Assembly (NCBI RefSeq): GCF_003634015.1 | Contig: NZ_RBII01000001.1 | Span: forward strand, 1,302,001 to 1,366,000 | Source of the DNA: Litorimonas taeanensis | Lineage (GTDB): Bacteria > Pseudomonadota > Alphaproteobacteria > Caulobacterales > Maricaulaceae | DNA length: 64,000 nucleotides | Reading direction: 5' to 3' | Shown: positions 27,624 through 36,166 of the stretch, in pieces | Position numbering within the stretch: position 1 is the first letter of the stretch | Layout: every line of letters starts with the position of its first letter | Notes under the pieces: generated by a model | Database searches by the model: none | The model's input: the letters and a program-made list of their open reading frames with translations, nothing else | Told to the model about the DNA's origin: nothing | Made by a program: the position numbers and the translations under genes

Positions 27624-29117
27624 CTAAAATGTCGGGATAATAAAGGCGCTATCTTCTGTCTCGCCTTCCGGCCATCTTTGTGTGACCGTCTTGACTTTCG
27701 TATAAAAGCGTAAGCCCTCCATTCCGTATTGGTTTGCATCGCCAAAGGCAGAGCGTTTCCAACCGCCAAAGCTATGATACGCCACAGGCACAGGGATGGG
27801 CACATTAATGCCAACCATACCGACCTCTACCCGATCCGCAAATTCACGAGCGGCGCGACCATTTTGCGTAAAGATTGCAACGCCATTGCCATATTGATGC
27901 TCAGACGGCAGCTTAAGCGCTTCTTCAAAGCTATTTGCGCGGACAATTTGCAAGACAGGGCCGAAAATCTCGTCTTGGTAGGTTTCCATGTCTGCTGTGA
28001 CATTATCGAGTAAAGAAGGTCCAATAAAGAAACCATCCTCATACCCTTGAAGAGAGAAATCACGCCCATCAACCAGAAGGTCTGCCCCCTCTTCAACCGC
28101 TTTTGTTACTTGTGCCTTGATACTCTCTTTATGCACGCCTGTGACAACAGGGCCGTAATCTGCCTCTGGGTCTTCGGACACGCCCACTTTCATGGCCTCA
28201 ATTGCAGGGAGCATTTTTTCTAAGAAACGCTCGGCTGTGCCTTCGCCTACGGGTACGACAACAGGCAAAGCCATGCAGCGTTCGCCTGCGGAGCCAAAGG
28301 CCGCCCCCAGAATATCTTTCACGGCTTGATCCATATTGGCATCTGGCATGATGATGCCGTGGTTCTTTGCCCCGCCCATACATTGCGCGCGTTTTCCATT
28401 GGCTGTTGCGCGCGCATATACATATTGCGCAATGTCCGATGAACCAACAAAGCTGACCGCTTTGATCGTCGGATGATCGCAAATCGCATCCACGATTTCT
28501 TTGTCGCCATTAATGCACTGCAAGAGGCCAATCGGGCCGCCCGCTTCGACAAAAAGCTCTGCAAGGCGCATCGGTACAGAGGGATCTTTTTCTGAAGGCT
28601 TTAAAATACAGGCATTGCCTGTTGCGATAGCCATGCCGAACATCCACATTGGAATCATCGCAGGAAAGTTAAATGGCGTAATGCCTGCCACAACGCCCAG
28701 CGGCTTACGCATAGAGTAAACATCAATCTCTGGACCCGCGCCGTAAGTGTGCTCGCCCTTTTGGCCATGCGGAATACCGCAGGCAAATTCAATAACATCC
28801 ACGCCGCGAATAACATCGCCGCGGCTATCTGCCAGCACCTTACCATGCTCAGAAGACAGCATGGCCGCGAGGTCATCCATATTCGCCTCTACCAGCTGTT
28901 TATAGGCAAAAAGTATGCGAGAGCGTTTTTGCGGGTTTGTGTTAGCCCAAGCAATTTGAGCCTTCTCGGAAGAGGCCACAGCCGCATCAAGTTCGGCTGG
29001 CGTCGCCATAGACACTTGGCTCTGCACCTGTCCTGTATTGGGATTAAATATATCTTTGGTTCTACCAGAGGTCCCCGCGACGCGTTTACCATCTACAAAA
29101 TGCCCGATTACGTTCAT
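27624..29117 (-). CDS. mmsA: Methylmalonate-semialdehyde dehydrogenase (CoA-acylating)
   Basis: Converts methylmalonate semialdehyde to propionyl-CoA in valine catabolism. The 497-aa ALDH-fold protein has PFNFPAMIPMWMFG, KPSEKDPSVP and the catalytic cysteine segment FGSAGERCMALP, typical of the CoA-acylating MmsA group. The ATG at 29117 is preferred to one 15 bases upstream because AGGAAAG lies about 8 bases before it and the protein then begins MNVIGHFVDGKRV, as in family members. First gene of the operon mmsA - dehydrogenase - HIBCH - mmsB. Confidence 0.94.
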   Translation of the reverse strand: MNVIGHFVDGKRVAGTSGRTKDIFNPNTGQVQSQVSMATPAELDAAVASSEKAQIAWANTNPQKRSRILFAYKQLVEANMDDLAAMLSSEHGKVLADSRGDVIRGVDVIEFACGIPHGQKGEHTYGAGPEIDVYSMRKPLGVVAGITPFNFPAMIPMWMFGMAIATGNACILKPSEKDPSVPMRLAELFVEAGGPIGLLQCINGDKEIVDAICDHPTIKAVSFVGSSDIAQYVYARATANGKRAQCMGGAKNHGIIMPDANMDQAVKDILGAAFGSAGERCMALPVVVPVGEGTAERFLEKMLPAIEAMKVGVSEDPEADYGPVVTGVHKESIKAQVTKAVEEGADLLVDGRDFSLQGYEDGFFIGPSLLDNVTADMETYQDEIFGPVLQIVRANSFEEALKLPSEHQYGNGVAIFTQNGRAAREFADRVEVGMVGINVPIPVPVAYHSFGGWKRSAFGDANQYGMEGLRFYTKVKTVTQRWPEGETEDSAFIIPTF

Positions 29118-29481
29118 CAACTCTTTCCTCATTTTTTATTTTGGGTAACTTAGACGCTATTATTGAAGTTTAACATAGTAATTTAGCAGAATTAAAAGAA
29201 ATGATAGAATAACTTTTCAATAATTCATAAAATATAGCAAAATTAGTACAATCTAAAATCTTCAGTTCTGAGCGTTCATTCCTAAAAATCACTCTCATCC
29301 GAACTTGGCCCGTCTCAATTCAAAATACTATTTAATTCGACATTAACCCTAAATCCCCGCGAATTGGTCACCTTTATAACATAAGAAAGTGTGTGGCTCG
29401 AATACCGCATGGATACGGCCCTCTGTCCGAAATGGGACAATCTTGGGGTTCATATCAAGTAATCGATGGAAAGTGAGAAAG
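29118..29481. other. Divergent promoter region of valine operon and holdfast-like cluster
   Basis: This AT-rich 364-bp gap contains the promoters of mmsA (left) and the exopolysaccharide cluster (right). A CtrA-type box is listed separately. No further gene is seen. Confidence 0.5.
29332..29347 (+). promoter_or_regulatory. CtrA-type box (TTAA-N7-TTAAC)
   Basis: TTAA-TTCGACA-TTAAC matches the full CtrA consensus of alphaproteobacteria, 135 bases before the initiating glycosyltransferase start. CtrA control of surface-polysaccharide genes would fit swarmer-to-stalked cell timing; the binding is inferred. Confidence 0.55.
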
Positions 29482-31083
29482 ATGTCAGCAAAGAAAAAAC
29501 AAGCAGACACCTATACAGATACAGCGCAGTTACGCGCCGAATTGACCTCTGCCATGAGCGCTCCACGAGCGTCTGTCCGTAAAGAAGATGAGAAGCGAAC
29601 AGGCCAACAGGCGCCTCTACCGTCAATGCCCGATCGCCGTAGACGCCGTAAATCCGTTACAGATATTAAAGTGACTGAGAAACAATCCAACCTCAGCGCT
29701 TGGCGTTTCGTTATGCGCAGTCTTGATGCCTTCGCTGTGATTTATGTTATCACAGTGGGCATATGGAACGGATATATTGGTGCCAATAATAATGGCATTA
29801 TTGCCCCGATTGCCGCCGCGACGTTAGGCAGTCTTTTCTTTATTGGCCTTTTGATTTTAAACCGCGCGCATAGTTTCAAGCCAACAGAACGATATCTTGA
29901 CCATATGAAAACCGTGGCTCTGGCTTCGACAGGAGCTTTAGGTGTCTGGTTGACAATAGCGTTAATTCTGCGTCCTGATAGCTTCCTTCCAGACACGTTG
30001 GCGAAATCAGGTTTGCTTGCCACGGGCGTTCTCTTGGCCCTGCATACGCTTTATTATATGCATATACGGCGACTGCATGAAAACCATGCACTGGCCCCAA
30101 CGATTGTTATGCTCGGCGCAACGGAATCTGCGCGGCGCATCATCGAAGAAAACGCTCGCACCAAAGAATTGAACATTCTGGCTATATTTGATGACCGCAT
30201 CGCCCGTGCGCCGCATGATATTCACGGCGTGCCTGTTGTCGGCAAAGTCGAAGATCTTCTGGCGTGGGATAAGCTGCCATTCATCAATCGTATTGTTGTG
30301 ACCCTGCCGTCTATGGCGGCTAAACGGAAACAGGCCTTTGTTGAGCAAGTGCGTTTGCTACCCAACCGCATTGCTTTTGTGGTTGATGAGTTTGAAACGC
30401 TTAATCACGTGCGTCAGCGCGTTTCAGAAATCGCAGAAGTTAGCCTGCGTGATGTAACAGGCAGCCCAAAATCAGGCCGGCACACCGCGCTCAAACGCGT
30501 GACAGATATCGCCCTGTCTTCGATTGCTTTGGTATTAGGGGCCCCTATTTTGCTCTTGATTTCTATCATGATAAAAATCGACAGTCCCGGCCCTGTTATT
30601 TTCAAACAACAACGCCACGGATTTAATAACCGTATCTTCTATGTTTATAAATTTCGGTCGATGAAAAAAGAGTCAGAGGATTTAAAAGCGGAACGCCAAG
30701 TCACCCATGGGGATGACCGCGTCACCAAGCTAGGCCGTTTCATCCGTAAGACGTCTTTGGATGAATTACCGCAGCTTTTAAACGTATTAAAAGGTGAAAT
30801 GTCTTTGGTGGGGCCGCGCCCTCATGCTGTTGGCATGCGCACAAATGGCAAAGACAGTATGGAATTGGTTGAAGAATATGCTCACCGCCACAAAGTCAAA
30901 CCCGGCATGACGGGTTGGGCACAGATAAATGGCTCTCGCGGCGCGCTTGAAACGGCCGAGGATATTGCTACGCGCGTTAAACTTGATGTCGATTATATCG
31001 AACGCAGTGGTTTCTTCTTTGACCTTTATATTATGTTGATGACCTTACCCGTATTATTGGGTGACAAGGACTCAATTCGATAA
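29482..31083 (+). CDS. hfsE: Polyprenyl-phosphate hexose-1-phosphate transferase (HfsE-like)
   Basis: Initiates polysaccharide assembly by moving a sugar-1-phosphate onto undecaprenyl phosphate at the inner membrane. The 533-aa protein has a basic N-terminus, four predicted membrane segments (about 75-185), a CoA-binding-like domain (about 205-330), one more hydrophobic segment and the bacterial sugar transferase domain (about 335-533) with PVIFKQQRHGFNNR, VYKFRSM, KTSLDELPQLLNVLKGEMSL and VGPRPHAV. The start at 29482 (MSAKKKQ) has GGAAAGTGAG upstream, better than an ATG-like start 93 bases earlier. Gene order with the following genes matches the Caulobacter hfs holdfast cluster; the sugar is unknown. 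Confidence 0.85.
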   Translation: MSAKKKQADTYTDTAQLRAELTSAMSAPRASVRKEDEKRTGQQAPLPSMPDRRRRRKSVTDIKVTEKQSNLSAWRFVMRSLDAFAVIYVITVGIWNGYIGANNNGIIAPIAAATLGSLFFIGLLILNRAHSFKPTERYLDHMKTVALASTGALGVWLTIALILRPDSFLPDTLAKSGLLATGVLLALHTLYYMHIRRLHENHALAPTIVMLGATESARRIIEENARTKELNILAIFDDRIARAPHDIHGVPVVGKVEDLLAWDKLPFINRIVVTLPSMAAKRKQAFVEQVRLLPNRIAFVVDEFETLNHVRQRVSEIAEVSLRDVTGSPKSGRHTALKRVTDIALSSIALVLGAPILLLISIMIKIDSPGPVIFKQQRHGFNNRIFYVYKFRSMKKESEDLKAERQVTHGDDRVTKLGRFIRKTSLDELPQLLNVLKGEMSLVGPRPHAVGMRTNGKDSMELVEEYAHRHKVKPGMTGWAQINGSRGALETAEDIATRVKLDVDYIERSGFFFDLYIMLMTLPVLLGDKDSIR

Positions 31084-31108
31084 TTATGATTCAACGCAAC
31101 CGTCATAA

Positions 31109-32638
31109 ATGCCAAGGCAAACGCTCATGATTGGGCGTTCCATGCTCGCCTATATACCGGTCAATCTTGCGAATATTGTCGTGAGTTTTGGTACGGTTGT
31201 GATCTTGACGCGCCTTCTGTCTGCGGCAGAGTTTGGGCGCTATGCCGTGGCAATTATCACTATGCAATTTGCCCATATGGCTATATTTACATGGATTGAA
31301 GCCGCGATGGCACGCTTCCAAGCTCGCGCCGAAAAAGAAGGCGACGTCGCCCATCACTTAAAAACGCTCTACAGCCTTGGCGCAGGAATGTGTCTGTTTG
31401 CGAGTTTGTTTTTCGCCGTGTTTTATTATTTCATCCCGCTCACGGGCCCCATGAAAACGGTTATAGGCTTTGCTCTGGCCTCAACCTGTATTCAGGTGTT
31501 TTTCAATATCGGCATGGAAGCCCATAGAGCCTCTCACCGTATCAAGCGTTATTCCCTCAGCTTTTCCTTTCAAACCTTATTGAGCTTTAGCCTTGGTATT
31601 ATCCTGATACTAACGACGCCTTTACGAGAGATTGCCCCCTTTATCGGCATCATGATTGGTGTGTCCTTTGTTCTGATATTCGACCTGTTATTCATGCTAC
31701 CTAAAATGAAAGGCGGTAAATTTAGTCGTGTAAAAACAAAAGATTACGCGGCTTACGCCCTTCCTATCAGCCTATCTTTATTATTATCTTACGCCCTTAA
31801 CTCCGCTGATGTTTATTTAATTGCGGGATATATGGGAGAAGCCTCCGCCGGTGAATATAATGCCGGATATAATTTGGCAAATCGCAGTCTTGAAATCATA
31901 TTCGTCTGGCTCGCAATGGCGGTCACGCCGCTGGCCGTCAGCGCTTTTGAACAAGACGGCGCAGAGAACTCTAAATCCATCATGCGTGATTACGGGGCAA
32001 CACTGCTTTTGATTGCCCTACCCGCAGCAACAGGGATCGCCTTGGTCGCCAAAGATGCAGGATTTATCATGGGAGAATCCGTTCGTGATAATGCCGTAAC
32101 CGTCATGCCCCTTATCGCCTTTGCTGGTGTGCTGAACGGTTTTATCAATTACTATGTCCAAAGAGCTTTCATGCTATCAGGCGCAACCAAATCTTTCGCT
32201 TGGGTTATGCTGCCGCCCTTTATCATGAATATCGGGCTCAATCTTTGGCTCATCCCTCTTTATGGATTGATGGGAGCTGTTTACGCCACGGTCGCGGCCT
32301 ATAGCTTGGGCGCTGTTTTATCTATGATTATTGCCAGACGGCATTACCCTTTGCCCCTGCCGATAAAAGCCCTTGGCCAAATCTCTGTTGCCTGTGGGTT
32401 AATGTCAATTTCAGTTCTGACTATGCCTTGGCCAGAGGCTTGGCCTGACGCTGTCCGCTTGATTTTAAAAGCCGGATGGGGCGCCTTTGTTTACGGCTTT
32501 GCTTGCTGGGTCATGAATATTGCGAATTGCCGAAACCTTGCCCAGCTTCTGCGCACTAAATTTAGTCCAACTCGCAACAATGACTCTGCGGGTGACATAA
32601 AGGGCGCGAATGACATAGAGGGGGCGGTTTATGAATAA
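31109..32638 (+). CDS. hfsF: Wzx-type polysaccharide flippase (HfsF-like)
   Basis: A 509-aa multi-pass membrane protein of the oligosaccharide flippase family, with about 12-14 hydrophobic segments from the start (MLAYIPVNLANIVVSFGTVV, then RLLSAAEFGRYAV) to near residue 470. It would flip the lipid-linked repeat unit to the periplasm. An internal ATG at 31127 (MIGRSML) has an AAGG better placed than anything before 31109, so the true protein may be 503 aa. It follows the hfsE-like gene by 25 bases and overlaps the next gene by 8. Confidence 0.85.
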   Translation: MPRQTLMIGRSMLAYIPVNLANIVVSFGTVVILTRLLSAAEFGRYAVAIITMQFAHMAIFTWIEAAMARFQARAEKEGDVAHHLKTLYSLGAGMCLFASLFFAVFYYFIPLTGPMKTVIGFALASTCIQVFFNIGMEAHRASHRIKRYSLSFSFQTLLSFSLGIILILTTPLREIAPFIGIMIGVSFVLIFDLLFMLPKMKGGKFSRVKTKDYAAYALPISLSLLLSYALNSADVYLIAGYMGEASAGEYNAGYNLANRSLEIIFVWLAMAVTPLAVSAFEQDGAENSKSIMRDYGATLLLIALPAATGIALVAKDAGFIMGESVRDNAVTVMPLIAFAGVLNGFINYYVQRAFMLSGATKSFAWVMLPPFIMNIGLNLWLIPLYGLMGAVYATVAAYSLGAVLSMIIARRHYPLPLPIKALGQISVACGLMSISVLTMPWPEAWPDAVRLILKAGWGAFVYGFACWVMNIANCRNLAQLLRTKFSPTRNNDSAGDIKGANDIEGAVYE

Positions 32639-33554
32639 GATTATTTGCAATACTGCCGCAAACGGCGCCACGCCTCGCCTGTCCGTATTAATACCGTTCT
32701 ACAAAGACGATGCGAGTGCATTGATAAACGCCTTATCCGCGCAAAACCTCTCTCAACATGTTGAGATTATCCTTGTGGATGATGGAACAGGCGATGCGGA
32801 TTTAACGGCTAAAACATCCCAAGCCGTTATGGATTGCAAACCCGCTTGCACACTTATCACGCTAGCCCTAAACCAAGGCAGAGCCAAAGCTCGCAATCAT
32901 TTACAATCCGCCTCAAAAGCCGATTGGATATTATTTCTAGATGCTGACATGCGGCCCGTGAAGGATAATTTCCTAGAGAATTACCTCTCTCTTATCGAAG
33001 CCAATATGGCGGATGTATTCTTTGGCGGCTTTACAGTCGAAGCCAAAAGTCAAAATAAATCAGGCGAGCTTCACCGCGCGCTATCGGCTGTATCTGATTG
33101 CCTGCCTTTACATGAACGCCAAGCCGCAGGGCCGCAATTTGTGGCCTCATCCAATTTGTGTATTCGTAAATCCGTTATAGAAGACAATCCCTTTGATGAC
33201 GGTTTCCAAGGCTGGGGCTGGGAAGACAGTGAATGGGCCGCCCGCATTGCGTCGAAACATACCCTCCTCCATGTCGACAATCCTGCTTTGCATTTGGGCC
33301 TAGAAAGCACAGACACCTTGCTTAATCGCTTTTCATCAAGCGGGGCGAATTATGCGCGTTTCACCCAGAAACACCCCGAGCTCGCAAAAACCCTCACGCT
33401 ATTCCAGCTCTCAAATAAGTTGAAATCAATACCGGGACAAAAACTCATTCGTCCGTTCTTAAAATTAATTGTAAAGCTGCCCTTCCCTATCAAGGCGCGT
33501 TTAATTGCCTTGAAACTGTGGAGGGCCTCTTGGTACGCAGAGGCGCTCTCATGA
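32631..33554 (+). CDS. hfsG: Family 2 glycosyltransferase (HfsG-like)
   Basis: A 307-aa GT-A-fold family 2 glycosyltransferase. LSVLIPFYKDD (about 17-27), EIILVDDGTGDADL, the DxD-like metal site FLDADMRP (about 102) and the acceptor-side segment FQGWGWEDSEWAARI (ED motif) are seen. It lacks membrane spans and should act on the cytoplasmic face. It overlaps the flippase gene by 8 bases and the deacetylase gene by 4, so it is firmly in the operon. Assignment to HfsG rests on position before the deacetylase. Confidence 0.82.
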   Translation: MNKIICNTAANGATPRLSVLIPFYKDDASALINALSAQNLSQHVEIILVDDGTGDADLTAKTSQAVMDCKPACTLITLALNQGRAKARNHLQSASKADWILFLDADMRPVKDNFLENYLSLIEANMADVFFGGFTVEAKSQNKSGELHRALSAVSDCLPLHERQAAGPQFVASSNLCIRKSVIEDNPFDDGFQGWGWEDSEWAARIASKHTLLHVDNPALHLGLESTDTLLNRFSSSGANYARFTQKHPELAKTLTLFQLSNKLKSIPGQKLIRPFLKLIVKLPFPIKARLIALKLWRASWYAEALS

Positions 33555-34450
33555 ACAGCGCGGCTATAAATTCTACAAATAACTTCCAAGCTTCAGACTT
33601 TAATATTTACAACCCTTCACAGTCTTTACGCGCAAAATTGGATCGACGTCTTGTCCGATATCGTAAACGCGAGGTTCTGAATATTCGCACGGAAAAACCT
33701 ATCGTCAGCTTTTCTTTTGATGATTGTCCGCAATCTGTTTTTCTTAATGCACTTCCCGCCATGGAAGAGCGCAACTGGCGCGGCACAATATATGCCGCCA
33801 TGGGGTTGTGCGAAACGACTAACCATCTTGGCCGTCACATGAGCCGAACGGAAATGCAACACGCCCATCAGGCGGGACATGAAATTGCTGATCACACCTA
33901 TTCTCACCTTGATGCGAACCAAGTTTCACTGGATGAATTCCAAAGAGATATTGATAAGAACAAAGCCGCCTTTCAGGCGCTCGGATTACCGCCAGCGCGG
34001 AGCTTTGCTTACCCTTATGGTGAAGTCAATTTCGCTGCAAAATCAGTCTTGTCTGAACGATTTGATCTCTTACGCGGTATTCATTCGCCAAAACAAACGC
34101 ACGCCCTCGATTTAAATCAGGCGGCTTCACAACGCTTATATTCGGGGGCAGATTTCGTGGCTTGCCGTCAGGCTATTCGCGCCCTGAAGTCCAAACCGTC
34201 ATGGCTAATACTCTTTACACATGATGTGCGTAAGAGCCCCAGTGAATTTGGCTGCACACCCAAAGACTTCCAAGCCATTTTAGATGACGTTGAAGCAATT
34301 GGCGCTGAGGTTCTCCCCGTAAGTGAGGCTTTGGACGCAGTTGAAAGTCACAACGCCTTTGCTGAAAACCTCAAGAGTAAAAATTTTAAAGGTGAATACT
34401 TTAAGGGTGACACTCTCCAAGACAATAAATGGCAGGAGGATCAATCATGA
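33551..34450 (+). CDS. hfsH: Polysaccharide deacetylase, NodB/CE4 family (HfsH-like)
   Basis: A 299-aa carbohydrate esterase family 4 protein that would remove N-acetyl groups from the polysaccharide, which in holdfast affects cohesion and adhesion. VSFSFDDCPQ holds the catalytic/metal aspartates, HEIADHTYSHLD the metal-binding histidine pair, and SFAYPYGEVN the third motif. No signal peptide is seen, as for HfsH, which deacetylates in the cytoplasm. The ATG at 33551 overlaps the previous stop (ATGA); an upstream start 33 bases earlier would only add residues read inside the preceding gene. Confidence 0.88.
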   Translation: MNSAAINSTNNFQASDFNIYNPSQSLRAKLDRRLVRYRKREVLNIRTEKPIVSFSFDDCPQSVFLNALPAMEERNWRGTIYAAMGLCETTNHLGRHMSRTEMQHAHQAGHEIADHTYSHLDANQVSLDEFQRDIDKNKAAFQALGLPPARSFAYPYGEVNFAAKSVLSERFDLLRGIHSPKQTHALDLNQAASQRLYSGADFVACRQAIRALKSKPSWLILFTHDVRKSPSEFGCTPKDFQAILDDVEAIGAEVLPVSEALDAVESHNAFAENLKSKNFKGEYFKGDTLQDNKWQEDQS

Positions 34451-35385
34451 CGATTACATCACACGCTTCATGGACTGAAACTGGCGTATCTATTGTCATT
34501 CCAACCTATAAAAGACCAGACGATATCATCCGCGCCCTTAAAAGCGTCGAAGCCGAAGCGATAGCTCTGCCACTCTGCGAAATTGTTATCACCGATAATG
34601 ACCCCGCCGCTTCTGCAAAAGAGGCCGTAGCGGAATTTATAGAAAACACGCAAGCCGACGCGCATTATATTCATGAGCCTAATCCCGGTGTATCCAATGC
34701 ACGCAACACCGCTCTGAGCAAAGCACGCGGTCGATATATTGCCTTTTTGGACGATGACATGGAAGCGCTCCCGGGCTGGGTGTCAGCCATGTTAAGCGCC
34801 TGCGAGTCCTATGATGCAGGATTAGTCTTTGGGCCCGTGACCGCAGTTATGCCAACGGGCAAAGCCATATATCCTTTCATGGCCCCTGCTTTTGATCGCC
34901 TCCCACATTCGGTAACGGGCTATATTGACGAAGGCGTTGCAACGGGCGGCTGTCTTGTCGATTTGGGCCGTTGCGATATGCCCAGCCCTGCATTTGACGT
35001 CTCGCTGAATCAGACAGGCGGCGAAGATGACGCCTTATTCAGACATGTGATTTCAAAAGGGGCAAAAGCCGTTTGGATAAATGAGGCAAAATGTTTGGAA
35101 CATGTTCCAGAAAAACGCGCTACCTTCCATTATATATGGCAACGCAATTTTGCTTTTGGGCAAAGCCCAAGCCAAGAAGCCAGCGAAGCGGGTTTCAAAG
35201 GCTTTCCGCGAGTTTTATTTTGGATGGCTGTAGGCGGCGCCCAGTCTCTCTTATCTATCCCTAGGCTGGCTTGGGACGCGATGACTCTCTCGCCAAAGCG
35301 CGTTTTATCTCTGGCGAAATTTGCACAAGGTCTGGGTAAAATCTTTTGGTTCAAAGCGTTCTCGCCCAAACTCTATGGCAATTAA
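34447..35385 (+). CDS. Family 2 glycosyltransferase (second, HfsL-like)
   Basis: A 312-aa GT2 protein with VSIVIPTYKRPDDIIRALKS, the metal motif IAFLDDDMEA and the later segment TGGEDDALFRHV. A hydrophobic stretch near residues 240-262 suggests membrane association. The ATG at 34447 is set by GGAGG eight bases upstream and an ATGA overlap with the deacetylase stop. It occupies the place where Caulobacter carries other holdfast genes; HfsL is the closest functional guess, unproven. It ends five bases from the convergent HfsB-like gene. Confidence 0.82.
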   Translation: MTITSHASWTETGVSIVIPTYKRPDDIIRALKSVEAEAIALPLCEIVITDNDPAASAKEAVAEFIENTQADAHYIHEPNPGVSNARNTALSKARGRYIAFLDDDMEALPGWVSAMLSACESYDAGLVFGPVTAVMPTGKAIYPFMAPAFDRLPHSVTGYIDEGVATGGCLVDLGRCDMPSPAFDVSLNQTGGEDDALFRHVISKGAKAVWINEAKCLEHVPEKRATFHYIWQRNFAFGQSPSQEASEAGFKGFPRVLFWMAVGGAQSLLSIPRLAWDAMTLSPKRVLSLAKFAQGLGKIFWFKAFSPKLYGN

Positions 35386-35390
35386 AGGCT

Positions 35391-36107
35391 TTACCCGGCC
35401 CCCTTTAGAGCCTGTATCGGAGACCCCCCATTTAGGATAAGCCCCTCATAACGCCCCCCAGTCTGAATAATTCTATCGCGCATTTGCCGGTGTAGCGGGT
35501 CTTCTGCTTCATCGGCCAACGCCACAATAATTGTCCCGTCGCAATGCGGCGCAAGCGCAAGACAATCTTGCGATCTATCAAATGCAGGCATATCGACAAA
35601 AATATAAGAAAACTGAGACCGTAAATGCATCCAATAGGCATCATTTACGAAAAACTGTAGCTGGTCTCCTGCCTGCAATTGATCCCAGAATAATGTGGTA
35701 AAGGCGAGGCCTGATTTCGCATTTATGAAAATGCCGCATAAATTTGGCATGTCTTTATATTGACCCGTTGGGGTTTGGACGGCCCAAAACCCAGAGCCGC
35801 CAAATCTAACGTCATAGGGGCCTTGCATATCAACGGCGCGGTGCGGCGCAAAAAAGAACCCCGTTTGATCTTGCTGCTGTAAATCACAATCAAACAGGCC
35901 CACGCGTTTTTCATCATATCCCGAATTTGCAGCGGCAAGTTCGGCGAGGTTTCGCGCGACGAAACTTGTACCCATTTTGGGATTGGCGGCGCAAACTTGT
36001 ATAATTTTTCCAAGGCCATCAGGACGCGGCGAGGATTGAATGCCTTGCAAGACCTGTTTCAAAACAGAGCTTGCGGCTTGTGACGAAGGGTTCGTCCTAT
36101 TGTCCAT
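35391..36107 (-). CDS. hfsB: CpsD/BY-kinase-like ATPase homologue with degenerate P-loop (HfsB-like)
   Basis: A 238-aa protein of the MinD/CpsD fold. It aligns with tyrosine-autokinase cytoplasmic domains: KIIQVCAANPKMGTSFVARN (34-53) stands where those enzymes have a Walker A, but the P-loop lysine is replaced (G46-T47-S48 instead of GKS). The Walker A'-like VGLFDCDLQQQD and FVDMPAFDRSQD (Walker B-like) are retained. No C-terminal tyrosine cluster is present. It sits upstream of nothing else on its strand but directly downstream of the GumC/HfsA-like gene, as hfsB pairs with hfsA. It probably acts as a non-catalytic partner of the chain-length/export protein (inference). Confidence 0.72.
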   Translation of the reverse strand: MDNRTNPSSQAASSVLKQVLQGIQSSPRPDGLGKIIQVCAANPKMGTSFVARNLAELAAANSGYDEKRVGLFDCDLQQQDQTGFFFAPHRAVDMQGPYDVRFGGSGFWAVQTPTGQYKDMPNLCGIFINAKSGLAFTTLFWDQLQAGDQLQFFVNDAYWMHLRSQFSYIFVDMPAFDRSQDCLALAPHCDGTIIVALADEAEDPLHRQMRDRIIQTGGRYEGLILNGGSPIQALKGAG

Positions 36108-36166
36108 AAAGTTAAGCCCTAAAGATAAACCCTTGCTTACAAAGCGTCAGACTTAACCTCGGCTTA

